Shown here: in pieces, positions 9,616-17,403 of the stretch
Position numbering within the stretch: position 1 is the stretch's first letter
Layout: each line of letters begins with the position of its first letter
DNA from: Cognatiluteimonas sedimenti
GTDB lineage: Bacteria; Pseudomonadota; Gammaproteobacteria; Xanthomonadales; Xanthomonadaceae
Direction: 5' to 3'
DNA: 64,000 bases
Assembly (NCBI RefSeq): GCF_022808325.1
Contig: NZ_JALGCL010000003.1
Location: 124,001-188,000 of the forward strand
Notes under the pieces: generated by a model
Databases searched by the model: none
Seen by the model: only the letters and a program-made list of their open reading frames with translations
Told to the model about the DNA's origin: nothing
Program-made: the position numbers and the translations under genes

Positions 9616-9924
9616 ATGACCCAGCGATTGCCCGTCGTTTCCCTGTTGCTGTTCGCGCTGCCGTTGGCGGCCTGCGCGCCGATGCCGCCCCGGACCGGCG
9701 GACCGCTGCCGCCGGCTTCGTTCCAGTGCGTGGCCGAGCCGGCGGCCTGGGCGATCGGCCAGGCGGCAACCGCCGAGGTGGTCGAGCGCATCCGCGTCGA
9801 CACCCACAGCCGCACGGCACGCGTGCTGCGTCCGGGCCAGGTGGTGACGATGGAGTACAGCGCCGAGCGCGTGAACGTCAACGTCAACGAGCGCGACACG
9901 ATCATCGGCATCACCTGCGGCTGA
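9616..9924 (+). CDS. I78-family peptidase inhibitor lipoprotein
   Basis: This small 102-residue protein has a lipoprotein signal ending LPLAAC. The mature part matches the Inhibitor_I78 pattern: an early Cys, then IRVDTHSRTARVLRPG, VTMEYSAERVNVNVNERD, and a C-terminal IIGITCG. I78 proteins are compact serine-peptidase inhibitors of the potato inhibitor I type. A lipoprotein version would protect the periplasm against secreted proteases. ATG 9616 follows GAGAG. A perfect 20-bp palindrome lies just after the stop. Confidence 0.85.
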   Translation: MTQRLPVVSLLLFALPLAACAPMPPRTGGPLPPASFQCVAEPAAWAIGQAATAEVVERIRVDTHSRTARVLRPGQVVTMEYSAERVNVNVNERDTIIGITCG

Positions 9925-9937
9925 TCGCTCCCGTCCG

Positions 9938-9957
9938 CACGCCCGCGCGCGGGCGTG
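9938..9957 (+). terminator. Perfect 20-bp palindrome after I78 gene, terminator-like
   Basis: CACGCCCGCG is followed at once by its reverse complement, 13 bases after the I78 stop and ahead of the ribonuclease gene. There is no T-run, so it may be a weak terminator or an mRNA 3'-end stabiliser. A TAGACT -10-like hexamer follows at 9965-9970. Confidence 0.4.
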
Positions 9958-9997
9958 TTCCGGCTAGACTCCGGCGACCTGCAGGGGAAGGGGCCGC

Positions 9998-10471
9998 ATG
10001 CGCCGATACGCTTGGATGGTGGTGGTGCTGGCGGCGCTGGCACTGTGGGCATGGCAGCAACGCACGCCGGCGGTGGCGCCGTCGCCGTCGGCCACGCGGC
10101 AACCCGCCGCGCAACCGTCGGTATCGCCGCCTCGTGCCGCGCACGGCGACGCGGCCGGCCAGGCGGAGCGCTGGCCGCCGTGGTTGCCGGCCGACGCGAT
10201 CGCGACGGTGCAGCTGATCGAGCGTGGCGGGCCCTTCCCCTACCGCCAGGACGGCGCAGTGTTCCAGAACCGCGAGCGCCTGTTGCCGCGACAACCGCGC
10301 GGCTACTACCGCGAGTACACCGTCGCGGCGCCCGGCGCCCGCGACCGCGGCGCGCGCCGCATCGTCGGCGGCGGCGGCATGCCGGGCACCAGCCCGCCGG
10401 TCGAGTACTACTACAGCGCCGACCACTACCGCAGCTTCCGTCGCTTCCTGCCGGCGGGGGGGCCGCCATGA
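9998..10471 (+). CDS. Barnase/RNase Sa-type guanyl-specific ribonuclease, exported
   Basis: The 157-residue protein has an N-terminal hydrophobic segment (MVVVLAALALWAW) that acts as signal peptide or anchor, a low-complexity Ala/Pro linker to residue 60, and a microbial RNase (N1/T1, barnase-like) domain. Key features are GGPFPYRQDGAVFQNRE, REYTV with general-base Glu106, GARRIV with an Arg at 120-121, and DHYRSF with general-acid His143. All three catalytic positions of the family are present. Its stop codon overlaps the start of a barstar-type inhibitor gene (ATGA), the expected arrangement for a toxic ribonuclease and its cytoplasmic immunity protein. Possible roles are extracellular RNA scavenging or interbacterial toxicity. 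Confidence 0.9.
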   Translation: MRRYAWMVVVLAALALWAWQQRTPAVAPSPSATRQPAAQPSVSPPRAAHGDAAGQAERWPPWLPADAIATVQLIERGGPFPYRQDGAVFQNRERLLPRQPRGYYREYTVAAPGARDRGARRIVGGGGMPGTSPPVEYYYSADHYRSFRRFLPAGGPP

Positions 10472-10911
10472 CCGATTTCCCGGTCGAGATGCGCGCGCTG
10501 CTGGCCGATGCCAGCCAGTGCGGGATGTACTTCGTGGACGCGCGCGACCGCGATGCGTTGGCGACGGCGGCCAGGTCGCTGGATTTCGCGCAGGCGACGA
10601 TCGACTTCGACGGCTGCCGCGACCGCGACGACGCGTTGGCGCGCCTGGCCGCGGCGCTGGCGTTCCCGGACTGGTTCGGCGGGAACTGGGACGCGCTGGC
10701 GGACTGCCTGTCGGACCTGTCGTGGTGGCCGGCCGACGGCTACCTGCTGCTGCTGGAACACGTCGACGACTGGCGCGCCGCCGCACCCGCGGATTTCGAC
10801 ACGCTGATGGACATCGCCAACGACGCCGCCGCCGGCTGGGCGCGGTTGCGCAAGCCGTTCTGGGTGCTGATGCCCTTGCCGGCCGCCGCCCTGGCGACGA
10901 TGGCGGATTAG
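10468..10911 (+). CDS. Barstar family ribonuclease inhibitor
   Basis: The 147-residue protein has no signal peptide. It contains the barstar signature FGGNWDALADCLSDLSW preceded by ATIDFDGCRDRDDAL, with an acidic surface of the kind used to plug a ribonuclease active site. It overlaps the upstream ribonuclease gene by four bases (ATGA), so translation is probably coupled and inhibitor is always made with toxin. Barstar-like proteins also occur without a toxin in many proteobacteria. Here the immediate neighbour makes the cognate pair explicit. The first 35 residues are less typical of barstar. Confidence 0.9.
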   Translation: MTDFPVEMRALLADASQCGMYFVDARDRDALATAARSLDFAQATIDFDGCRDRDDALARLAAALAFPDWFGGNWDALADCLSDLSWWPADGYLLLLEHVDDWRAAAPADFDTLMDIANDAAAGWARLRKPFWVLMPLPAAALATMAD

Positions 10912-10924
10912 GACCACTTCCGCC

Positions 10925-11045
10925 GTGGGAGCGGCTTCAGCCGCGAGCTTGTCCCCGATCGCCGGCTCCAAGGCAAAGAACTCGCGGCTGAAGCCGCTCC
11001 CACCGGCCGATGGGCCGGGCGCTGTTCGCGGCTGAAGCCGCTCCC
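10925..11045. repeat. Cluster of three REP-like palindromic repeats (GTGGGAGCGGCTTCAGCCGCGA family)
   Basis: One copy runs forward (10925-10950) and two run in reverse (10979-11003 and 11025-11045). Copies share the core GGGAGCGGCTTCAGCCGCGA, and the last two each drag along GGCCGATGGGCC. Forward/reverse pairs can form a long stem. This intergenic repeat type is common in xanthomonads. It sits between the convergent barstar gene and the Cys-rich gene and may serve as a transcription barrier. Confidence 0.85.
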
Positions 11046-11070
11046 GGAGGCCGATGGGCCGAGCCCACGC

Positions 11071-11304
11071 TCAGGCGCGATCGTCGATGCCGATCACGCC
11101 GGCTTCCTTGGCGCAATGCGCGCAGCAATAGAAGACGCCCGCGTGCTCGCTGCCGTGGCCGATGATCCGGCAACCACAGTGCGCGCAGGTCGGCGCCAGC
11201 GCGTGGATCGCGCACTCGAACGAATCGAAGGTGCCCGAATCGTCGTACGTGGTGACCGTGAACGCCTTGTCGTAATCGTTGCCGCAGACGTCGCACTTGG
11301 GCAT
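11071..11304 (-). CDS. Small cysteine-rich zinc-ribbon/metallothionein-like protein
   Basis: The 77-residue protein has nine cysteines in metal-binding spacing: CDVC near the N-terminus, a central Cys in FECAIHAL, then CAHCGC, and CCAHC near the C-terminus with adjacent His residues. It resembles short bacterial proteins annotated as prokaryotic metallothioneins or zinc-binding proteins. The biological role is not known. Binding one or two Zn ions is an inference from the Cys pattern. No signal peptide is seen. It precedes the topoisomerase IB gene on the opposite side of a 75-bp gap, with no clear operon partner. Confidence 0.75.
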   Translation of the reverse strand: MPKCDVCGNDYDKAFTVTTYDDSGTFDSFECAIHALAPTCAHCGCRIIGHGSEHAGVFYCCAHCAKEAGVIGIDDRA

Positions 11305-11379
11305 GGCCGGATCCTCGATGCGGGCGTTCGAGTGTCGCCATGCCCGGGTCGGCGCCGCGTGTAGGCCGCCGCCGCGGAT

Positions 11380-12453
11380 TCAGCGGCCGCGCGCCTGCCC
11401 GCGGTGCGCGGCGCGCAGGAACCGCAGCGCCGCCGCTTCCCACTGGCGCTCGCCGCGGCAGTGCGTGGCCACGCGCGCCACGCGCCCGTCGCGCCAGCCG
11501 GCGAACACCGCCGGGTCGATGTAGGCCTTGCGGCACACCGCCGGCGTGTTGCCGAGCGCGTGCGCGACTTCCTTGACGATCGCGTTCTCCAGCGACGCCA
11601 GCGCGCGCTCGCCGGCCACGGTGCCATCGGCCTTGTACGGCAGGGTGGTCCGCGCCAGCCGCTGGAACGCGGCGAGGGTGCCACCCCAGGTGCGGAAATC
11701 CTTGGCGGTGAAGTCGCTGCCCATCGCCTCGCGCAGGTAGTCGTTGACCTGGCCCGAGTCGACCGGCGCGATCGCGCCGTCGTCGTCGCGGTACTGGAAC
11801 AGCGCCTGCCCCGGCAGCTGCTGCACGCGCCGGAGCAGGCGCGTGAGCCGCGCATCGTCCAGCACCACGTCGTGCTCCTGCCCGCCCTTGCCACGGAAGC
11901 GGAATCGCGCGCGCCCGCCGCTGACGAAGGCGACATGGCGGTTGCGCAGCGTGGTCAATCCGTAGGAACGGTTGCTGGCCGCATACGCCGCGTTGCCGAT
12001 CCGCACCAGGGTTTCGGCCATCACCGCCACCACGATCGCCAGCACCTTCTGCCGCGGGTAGCTCGGCAGCGCCAGGTCGCGGCGCAGCACCCGGCGCAGG
12101 TGCGGCAAGGCCTTGCCGAACGCGACCACGCGATCGAACTTGCCGTCGCCGCGCAGTCGCTGCCACTCCGGGTGGTAGCGGTACTGCTTGCGCCCGCGCG
12201 CGTCGCGGCCGGTCGCCTGCAGGTGCCCGCGCGCGTTCGCGCAGATCCAGACGTCGCGATAGGCCGGCGGCACCGCGAGCCGGCGAATGCGCTCCAGGGT
12301 GGCCGCGTCGCGCACGGTCGCCCCCTTCGCATCGAGGTAACGGAAGCCCTTGCCGGCGCGGCGGCGCCGCAGGCCCGGGTCGCGGTCGCTGACATAGCGC
12401 AGGCCGGCGTCGGCAGCGGCGCGCTGGGCCTGCTCGGGAGGGTGCGGCGGCAT
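11380..12453 (-). CDS. DNA topoisomerase IB (poxvirus-type)
   Basis: The protein of about 357 residues matches bacterial type IB topoisomerases: an N-terminal domain with GKGFRYLDAKGATV, PPAYRDVWICANARGHLQATGRDARGRKQYRYH, and a C-terminal catalytic domain with RIGNAAYAASNRSYGLTTLRNRH, KDFRTWGGTLAA and the nucleophile Tyr311 in KAYIDP. It relaxes supercoils of either sign by transient 3'-phosphotyrosyl nicking and needs no ATP. ATG 12453 is chosen; an in-frame ATG at 12465 adds four residues and cannot be excluded. The N-terminus lacks any targeting sequence. Its neighbours are unrelated. Confidence 0.9.
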   Translation of the reverse strand: MPPHPPEQAQRAAADAGLRYVSDRDPGLRRRRAGKGFRYLDAKGATVRDAATLERIRRLAVPPAYRDVWICANARGHLQATGRDARGRKQYRYHPEWQRLRGDGKFDRVVAFGKALPHLRRVLRRDLALPSYPRQKVLAIVVAVMAETLVRIGNAAYAASNRSYGLTTLRNRHVAFVSGGRARFRFRGKGGQEHDVVLDDARLTRLLRRVQQLPGQALFQYRDDDGAIAPVDSGQVNDYLREAMGSDFTAKDFRTWGGTLAAFQRLARTTLPYKADGTVAGERALASLENAIVKEVAHALGNTPAVCRKAYIDPAVFAGWRDGRVARVATHCRGERQWEAAALRFLRAAHRGQARGR

Positions 12454-12565
12454 GGATCCGAGCATCCCGGCGCAGCCGTCAACGCGGCGCAACGATTCAC
12501 CCGGCGTTCGCGGCCCGCGTCGATGATGCACTCCCCACCTGGCCGGCGCGGCGGACGCCACGGAC

Positions 12566-13609
12566 ATGCCTGCAGCAGACACGGCAACGCAAGTCCCCGA
12601 CACCAGCGAGCACGCGGACGGCGCCGCGCGCCTGCGCGCGGTGCTGTTCGACGCCGACCACGACGACCGCACGCTGCAGGAAGCGGAAGTGGATCCCGGC
12701 GCGCTCGGCGATCGCCAGCTGCTGTGGCTGGACGTCGAGCAGGCCGGCGAGCAGCCGGCCACCGCGCTGGTGGCGAGGCTGGCGCAACGGCTGGGCCTGG
12801 GCGACGCCGCGCTGGCGGCGCTGCACGCCTTCGACGGCCACGCCCGGGTGCAGAACTTCGGCGACTGGTTCGTGGCCCAGGCGATCGTGGTCGAGCACGA
12901 AGGCCAGCTCAAGTTCAACGGCCGCGGGCTGGCGATCGTCGCCGGCCACAACTTCGTGCTGACCGTGCATCGGGGGCCGCTGGAATTCATGGACCAGCTG
13001 CGCAACCGCGAGCACGCCGACACCCGGCTGGGCATGCTCAGCGCGGAAAGCTTCACCGCAGCGCTGCTGGACTGGCAGCTGGTGAGCTATTTCGACGCGG
13101 TGTCGGATTTCGAGGCCGCGGTCGACCGGCTGGAGGTCGGGATCCTCGCCAGCCGCCGCAACCCGGAATGCCTGCCCGACCTGGCGGCACTGCGTCGCGG
13201 CGCCTCGCGCCTGCGGCGGATGCTGGCGCCGCACCGCAACCTGTTCAGTGCGCTGGCGCGACCGGATTTCCGGCCCGACGCCGAGGGGGACGCGAATGCG
13301 CATTTCATCGCCCTGGACGACCGCTTTGCGCGGGCGATGGACGCGGTCGAGAACGCGCGCGACCTGGTGGTCGGCAGCTTCGAACTGTTCACCACCCGCA
13401 CCGCGCAGCACACCAACGACACCATGCGCGTGCTGACCGTGGTCACGGTGCTGCTGGGCACGCTGGCCGTGGTCGCCGGGATGCTGGGGATGAACTTCCC
13501 GGCGCCGTTCTTCGACAGCGGCGCGCGCGGTTTCTGGATCGCGGTCGGCGGCATGGTCGCGCTCACCGCGGCGATCCTGTTGCTCGCGCGCTGGCGGCGC
13601 TGGCTGTGA
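12566..13609 (+). CDS. CorA family divalent-cation transporter
   Basis: The 347-residue protein has a large cytoplasmic N-terminal domain, a long helical region, and two C-terminal membrane helices. The diagnostic GMN selectivity motif is at 308-310 (GMLGMNFPAP), right after the first helix (MRVLTVVTVLLGTLAVVAG). The second helix is GFWIAVGGMVALTAAILLLA, ending in a basic tail. CorA pentamers conduct Mg2+ and other divalent ions; ZntB-type relatives export Zn2+, and the substrate is not decided by the motif. It is divergent from topoisomerase IB across about 110 bp. Confidence 0.9.
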   Translation: MPAADTATQVPDTSEHADGAARLRAVLFDADHDDRTLQEAEVDPGALGDRQLLWLDVEQAGEQPATALVARLAQRLGLGDAALAALHAFDGHARVQNFGDWFVAQAIVVEHEGQLKFNGRGLAIVAGHNFVLTVHRGPLEFMDQLRNREHADTRLGMLSAESFTAALLDWQLVSYFDAVSDFEAAVDRLEVGILASRRNPECLPDLAALRRGASRLRRMLAPHRNLFSALARPDFRPDAEGDANAHFIALDDRFARAMDAVENARDLVVGSFELFTTRTAQHTNDTMRVLTVVTVLLGTLAVVAGMLGMNFPAPFFDSGARGFWIAVGGMVALTAAILLLARWRRWL

Positions 13610-13667
13610 GCGCGCCGGGCGCGGGGTTTGCCCGACGCGCGGCGCGTGGTGCGGCCGCGCAGCGCGC

Positions 13668-14927
13668 TCAGGCGGTATCCGCGTGCGCGCGCACGGCAGC
13701 CACCACCGGCGCGCGCGCGTAGCGCCAGGCGATCGTGATCGCCACGCCCAGCAACAGCGCGGCGATCAGGAACGGCGCGCCCGGCAGGTGCAGTGGCGAG
13801 CGCGGGTCGATGAAAAAGCCGAAGCTGCCGGCGAAGATCCCCGGGCCGATGATCCCGGCCATCGACACCAGGCTCATCAGCGCGCCCTGGATCCGGCCCT
13901 GCACGTCGCTGCCGACCTGGCGCGTGATCAGCGCCTGCGTCGATGGCGCCGCCAGCCCCCAGATCGCGCTGATCGGGATCCCGACCAGGAACATCCAGCC
14001 GACGTCGGCGAAGCCGTAGATGCCGAAGCCCAGCAGCCCGCACGACAGTCCCAGCAACAGCGCGCGGCGCTCGCCCAGCGCAGCCACCACCCTGCCGACC
14101 ACGCCGGCCTGCACGATCACGCTGCACACCCCGACCGCGGCCAGCACCCAGCCGACCTCGCGCGGGCCCCAGCCGTACCGGTAGTCGGCGAACAGCACGA
14201 AGATGCTCGGGTACACGTAGTGCGCGAGGTTGGCGATGAATACCACCGCCGCCAGCCCGAACACCTGCGGGTAGCGCTTGAGCAGCCCGATCGACCCCAG
14301 CGGGTTGGCATGCGACCAGTCGAACTTCGCGGCGCGCTTTTCCGGCGGCAGCGATTCGGGCAGCACCAACAGCCCGTAGCAGAAGTTGAGCAGCGCCAGC
14401 CCGGCGGCGAACCAGAACGGCAGCCGCAGGTGCACGTCGCCGAGCCAGCCGCCCAGCAGCGGGCCGACGATGAAACCCAGCCCGAACGCGGCGCCGAGCA
14501 TGCCGTAGCTGCCGGCGCGCTTTTCCGGCGGCGTGACGTCGGCGACGTAGGCGTTGGCGGTGGTGAAGCTGGCCGAGGTGATGCCGGAGATGACGCGGCC
14601 CACCAGCAGCCACGGCAGCGTGCTTGCCAGCGCCATGAACACGAAGTCCAGCCCCAGCCCCAGGCACGACAGCAGGATCACCGGGCGCCGCCCGAAGCGG
14701 TCGGACAAGGCCCCCTGCACCGGCGAGGAGAAGAACTGGATCGCCGCGAACACGGTGCCGAACACGCCGATCCAGTACGCCGCGTGGGCGGTGTCGCCGC
14801 CGACGAAGCCTTCGATCAGGTGCGGCAGCACCGGGATGATCAGGCCGAACGACAGCACGTCGATCAGCACGGTGACGAAGATGAAGGCGAGCGCGGCGCG
14901 GCGCGCGCGCGGGGCGGGTTCGGTCAC
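13668..14927 (-). CDS. TCR/Tet family MFS transporter
   Basis: The 419-residue protein has twelve predicted membrane helices. It carries the Tet(A)-like motif A (GALSDRFGRRPVILLS) between helices 2 and 3, motif C (GLGFIVGPLLGGWLG) in helix 5, and the long central loop with PESLPPEKRAAKFDW typical of the TCR/Tet group. These are proton-coupled drug antiporters. Most chromosomal members in this position are uncharacterised and are not proof of tetracycline resistance. No TetR-type repressor lies nearby, so the classic resistance arrangement is absent. Confidence 0.85.
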   Translation of the reverse strand: MTEPAPRARRAALAFIFVTVLIDVLSFGLIIPVLPHLIEGFVGGDTAHAAYWIGVFGTVFAAIQFFSSPVQGALSDRFGRRPVILLSCLGLGLDFVFMALASTLPWLLVGRVISGITSASFTTANAYVADVTPPEKRAGSYGMLGAAFGLGFIVGPLLGGWLGDVHLRLPFWFAAGLALLNFCYGLLVLPESLPPEKRAAKFDWSHANPLGSIGLLKRYPQVFGLAAVVFIANLAHYVYPSIFVLFADYRYGWGPREVGWVLAAVGVCSVIVQAGVVGRVVAALGERRALLLGLSCGLLGFGIYGFADVGWMFLVGIPISAIWGLAAPSTQALITRQVGSDVQGRIQGALMSLVSMAGIIGPGIFAGSFGFFIDPRSPLHLPGAPFLIAALLLGVAITIAWRYARAPVVAAVRAHADTA

Positions 14928-15005
14928 GGCGGGGGCGGGTGGCGGAGCGGGCGCGCAGTCTAGCGCGAGGCCGGGTTGCGGATGGGATCCGACCCGGCCC
15001 GCGCC

Positions 15006-15962
15006 TCAGGACATTTCGCGGAAGTTGTGCGGCAGGCGGTTGTGGATCGCGGTCGCGGCGATCGCCGCGTGCCCGACGGCGACGCTGATCTGGTTGAGGG
15101 CGCTGACGACGTCGCCGATCGCGTACAGGCCGTCGACGCTGGTCTGCTGCTTCTCGTCGACCAGCAGCTCGCCGTTGTCGTCCACCCGCGCGCCGAGCGC
15201 GGTGGCGAGCGTGGCTTGCGCGTCGCCGCCCAGCACCGGGTACACAGTGTCGAATTCGCGCGTTTCGATGCCGCCGCTGCCCTCCGGCCACGCCACCAGG
15301 CAGCGCGCCGCATCGTGCCGCAGGTGCGCGGGCCGCGGCAGCACCTCGACCCGCGCACGCGCGGCCAGCGCCAGCGCCGCCGGGTCGGCCGTGGCGTCAT
15401 CGCTGGCGATCGCGGTCACGCGGCGCGAGAACGTGCGCAGGAACACCGCGTGGCTGATCGCTTCGGCGATGGGCCCGTAGACGGCGATGCGCTCGTCGCT
15501 GGCCTCGTAGCCGTCGCAGACCGCGCACAGGCGCACCACGCCGGCGGCAATGGCCTGTTCGATGTCGGCGATCGGCGGCAGGCGGTCGACGATGCCGGTG
15601 GCCAGCAGCACATGGCGTGCGCGCCAGCGCGCGCCCGAGGCGGAACCGGCGATGAAATCCGCGCCGTCGCGCCGCAGCGACGTGATCGTGTCCTCGACGA
15701 TGCGCGCGCCGTAGTTGGTCGCCTGTTCGTGAAGCTTCCGCAGCAGCGCAGGTCCCGCGACGCCGAACGGGAAGCCCGGGCAGTTGTGGCTGGTCGGGAT
15801 CCAGCGGGCGCGGCTGCGGCCGGCGTCGACCACCACGACGTCGCGGTGGAAGCGCGCGAAATAGGTCGCCGCGGTCAGCCCGGCCGGGCCGGCGCCGACG
15901 ACCAGGCAGTCCAGCCGGCCATCGGCCGCGGCCGCGGTTGCGTCAGCGGCCGGGACCGACAT
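15006..15962 (-). CDS. Thioredoxin-reductase-like FAD oxidoreductase
   Basis: The 318-residue flavoprotein has an FAD dinucleotide motif ([12 protein letters not shown], residues 21-32), a C-terminal FAD motif ([22 protein letters not shown]) and a redox pair CAVC at 146-149 in the place of the CATC of thioredoxin reductase. The second nucleotide-binding segment is abnormal: where GGGxSA is expected the sequence is [14 protein letters not shown], and the usual NADPH-phosphate-binding HRR motif is not evident. It may therefore use another electron donor or act as a dithiol oxidase. The first 14 codons overlap the end of upstream folE by 20 bases, implying co-transcription. Confidence 0.82.
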   Translation of the reverse strand: MSVPAADATAAAADGRLDCLVVGAGPAGLTAATYFARFHRDVVVVDAGRSRARWIPTSHNCPGFPFGVAGPALLRKLHEQATNYGARIVEDTITSLRRDGADFIAGSASGARWRARHVLLATGIVDRLPPIADIEQAIAAGVVRLCAVCDGYEASDERIAVYGPIAEAISHAVFLRTFSRRVTAIASDDATADPAALALAARARVEVLPRPAHLRHDAARCLVAWPEGSGGIETREFDTVYPVLGGDAQATLATALGARVDDNGELLVDEKQQTSVDGLYAIGDVVSALNQISVAVGHAAIAATAIHNRLPHNFREMS

Positions 15963-16554
15963 CGATGAACTGCAGGAACTCCGCGCGCGTGCGCGCGTCC
16001 TCGCGGAAGCTGCCGAGCATCTTCGAGGTGATCATGCTGACGCCGCGCTTGTGCACGCCGCGGGTGGTCATGCATTCGTGCGCGCCCTCGATCACCACGC
16101 CCACGCCCAGCGGCTGCAGCGCGCGTTCGATGCAGTTGGCGATCTGCGCGGTCATTTTCTCCTGCACCTGGAAGCGCTTGGCGTAGGCATCGACCACGCG
16201 CGCCAGCTTGCTGATGCCCACGACCTTGCCGTTGGGCAGGTAGCCGACGTGCGCCTTGCCGATGATCGGCGCCATGTGGTGCTCGCAGTGGCTTTCGAAC
16301 TCGATGTCGCGCAGCACGATCATCTCGTCGTAGCCGCAGACCTCCTTGAAGGTGCGCGCCAGGTATTCGTCGGGATCGAGCTGGTAGCCGCTGAACCAGT
16401 CGCGGTAGGCCTTGGCCACGCGCTTGGGGGTGTCGAGCAGGCCCTCGCGGGCCGGGTCCTCGCCAGCCCAGCGCAGCAGCACGCGGACCGCGTCCTCGGC
16501 CTGGTCGCGGCTGACGTCGTTGGCGGGGGAGGCGGGCGGCTGGGGGTCGCTCAT
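15943..16554 (-). CDS. folE: GTP cyclohydrolase I
   Basis: The 203-residue protein has the full FolE signature: [26 protein letters not shown], with zinc ligands Cys90 and His93, and the third ligand Cys161 in [10 protein letters not shown]. It converts GTP to 7,8-dihydroneopterin triphosphate, the first step of folate and tetrahydropterin synthesis. A pterin-dependent phenylalanine hydroxylase (phhA) lies 30 kb away in the same window. ATG 16554 is chosen over an upstream ATG at 16587, which adds 11 untypical residues. It overlaps the downstream flavoprotein gene by 20 bases. Confidence 0.96.
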   Translation of the reverse strand: MSDPQPPASPANDVSRDQAEDAVRVLLRWAGEDPAREGLLDTPKRVAKAYRDWFSGYQLDPDEYLARTFKEVCGYDEMIVLRDIEFESHCEHHMAPIIGKAHVGYLPNGKVVGISKLARVVDAYAKRFQVQEKMTAQIANCIERALQPLGVGVVIEGAHECMTTRGVHKRGVSMITSKMLGSFREDARTRAEFLQFIDVGPGR

Positions 16555-16647
16555 CGGTGGGGATCCGGCGCGGGGACAGGCGCGCATCCTACTGCAGCGC
16601 CTGCATGGGCACGGCCCGGCATGTGCAAAGGCCGGCCGCGGGCTGCG

Positions 16648-17121
16648 TCAGCGCGCCGCGGCGGGAGTGCGCGGTTCCCGGTCGGCGGCATCCTGCAGCG
16701 ACTGCCAGGCGTGCGCGACCGCCGGCCGCGCCTGCTGCCACTGCAGCCGCGAGCCGAAGCGGGCCGCGGCTTCCCAGCCGCCCTGCAGCTGCGACTCGAC
16801 CGCCTCCAGCGCCGTGCCGCGGTGCGTGGACCAGGTGTCCAGGCCGTAACGGTAGGCGGGGGCGTAGTCGTGCCAGTCGTGGCCGTCGATGTAGTACGGC
16901 ATGGTCTTGAAGATCTGCTGGAAATGGCCGAGGTCCTGGCGCGGATCGGCGGCCTCGGACGCGCGGTTGCCGTAGACCGCGCCGAGCGCGCCGCCGGCCG
17001 CCGCACCCACCGCGACGCCGGCCGGGCCCGCCACCACCGCACCGATCGCCGCGCCAGCGGCGCCCCCGGCGAGCGCGGCGCTGCCGGCGCCCAGGACATG
17101 GTTCTTCTTCAGCGTGCTCAT
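16648..17121 (-). CDS. Glycine-zipper protein of unknown function (paralogue A)
   Basis: The 157-residue protein has an N-terminal Gly/Ala-rich segment (about residues 10-50: GGAAGAAIGAVVAGPAGVAVGAAAGGALGAVYG) of glycine-zipper type. A hydrophilic aromatic-rich C-terminal domain includes YYIDGHDWHDYAPAYRYGLDT and a Trp-rich end. It is a clear paralogue of the next upstream gene (17398-17856), sharing MST-K start, zipper, the DW-DY-PAY-YG-DT core and the ESQL/ETQL...W motif. No signal peptide is recognised. Glycine zippers often insert in or oligomerise on membranes. Related short proteins in proteobacteria are linked to stress, but I cannot assign a function. Confidence 0.75.
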   Translation of the reverse strand: MSTLKKNHVLGAGSAALAGGAAGAAIGAVVAGPAGVAVGAAAGGALGAVYGNRASEAADPRQDLGHFQQIFKTMPYYIDGHDWHDYAPAYRYGLDTWSTHRGTALEAVESQLQGGWEAAARFGSRLQWQQARPAVAHAWQSLQDAADREPRTPAAAR

Positions 17122-17238
17122 CGCGAAACTCCCGCCTGGCTCGGTGCGGCTTCGACGCTACGGGCGCTGGCGTTCAGTGCGGGTGAACACGCAAGAGCGG
17201 GCAGCTGCCGACCACTGCGCTGGTTGCGGACAAGACGA

Positions 17239-17263
17239 GGCGGGCTGCCTTGTGCAGCCCGCC
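17239..17263 (-). terminator. Perfect 10-bp stem-loop between the two glycine-zipper genes
   Basis: GGCGGGCTGC pairs with GCAGCCCGCC across the loop CTTGT. It lies downstream of the 17398-17856 gene (minus-strand reading) and upstream of its paralogue. No strong U-tract follows, so Rho-independent termination is possible but not certain. Confidence 0.5.
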
Positions 17264-17271
17264 TCCGGGTT

Positions 17272-17403
17272 GCCGCTAGGCGCGGCGAGGCTCTTCGGGC
17301 CGCGGACCAGTGGTCCGCAAGCGGCCCTCATCGGTCCGGCCGCCGCTAGACGCGGCGGCGCTCTTCGGGCCGCGGACCAGTGGTCCGCAAGCGGCCCTCA
17401 TCG
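17272..17403. repeat. Two tandem 62-bp repeats (70-bp period), each holding a hairpin
   Basis: Copies at 17272-17333 and 17342-17403 differ at only three positions or so. Each contains GCGGACCAGTGGTCCGC, a perfect palindrome around a central G, flanked by GGGCC and GCGGCCC, so a stem-loop is likely. The second copy ends inside the stop codon of the 17398-17856 gene, meaning the 3' end of that gene is part of the repeat. The copies look like a recent duplication. Confidence 0.85.

Noticed and set aside
13668-14927. MFS transporter considered as a tetracycline resistance gene
   Set aside because: No TetR repressor or mobile context; the family resemblance alone does not establish resistance.
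17239-17403. Repeats considered as a CRISPR array
   Set aside because: Only two copies, unit 62 bp with an 8-bp gap, no regular spacers and no cas genes nearby.
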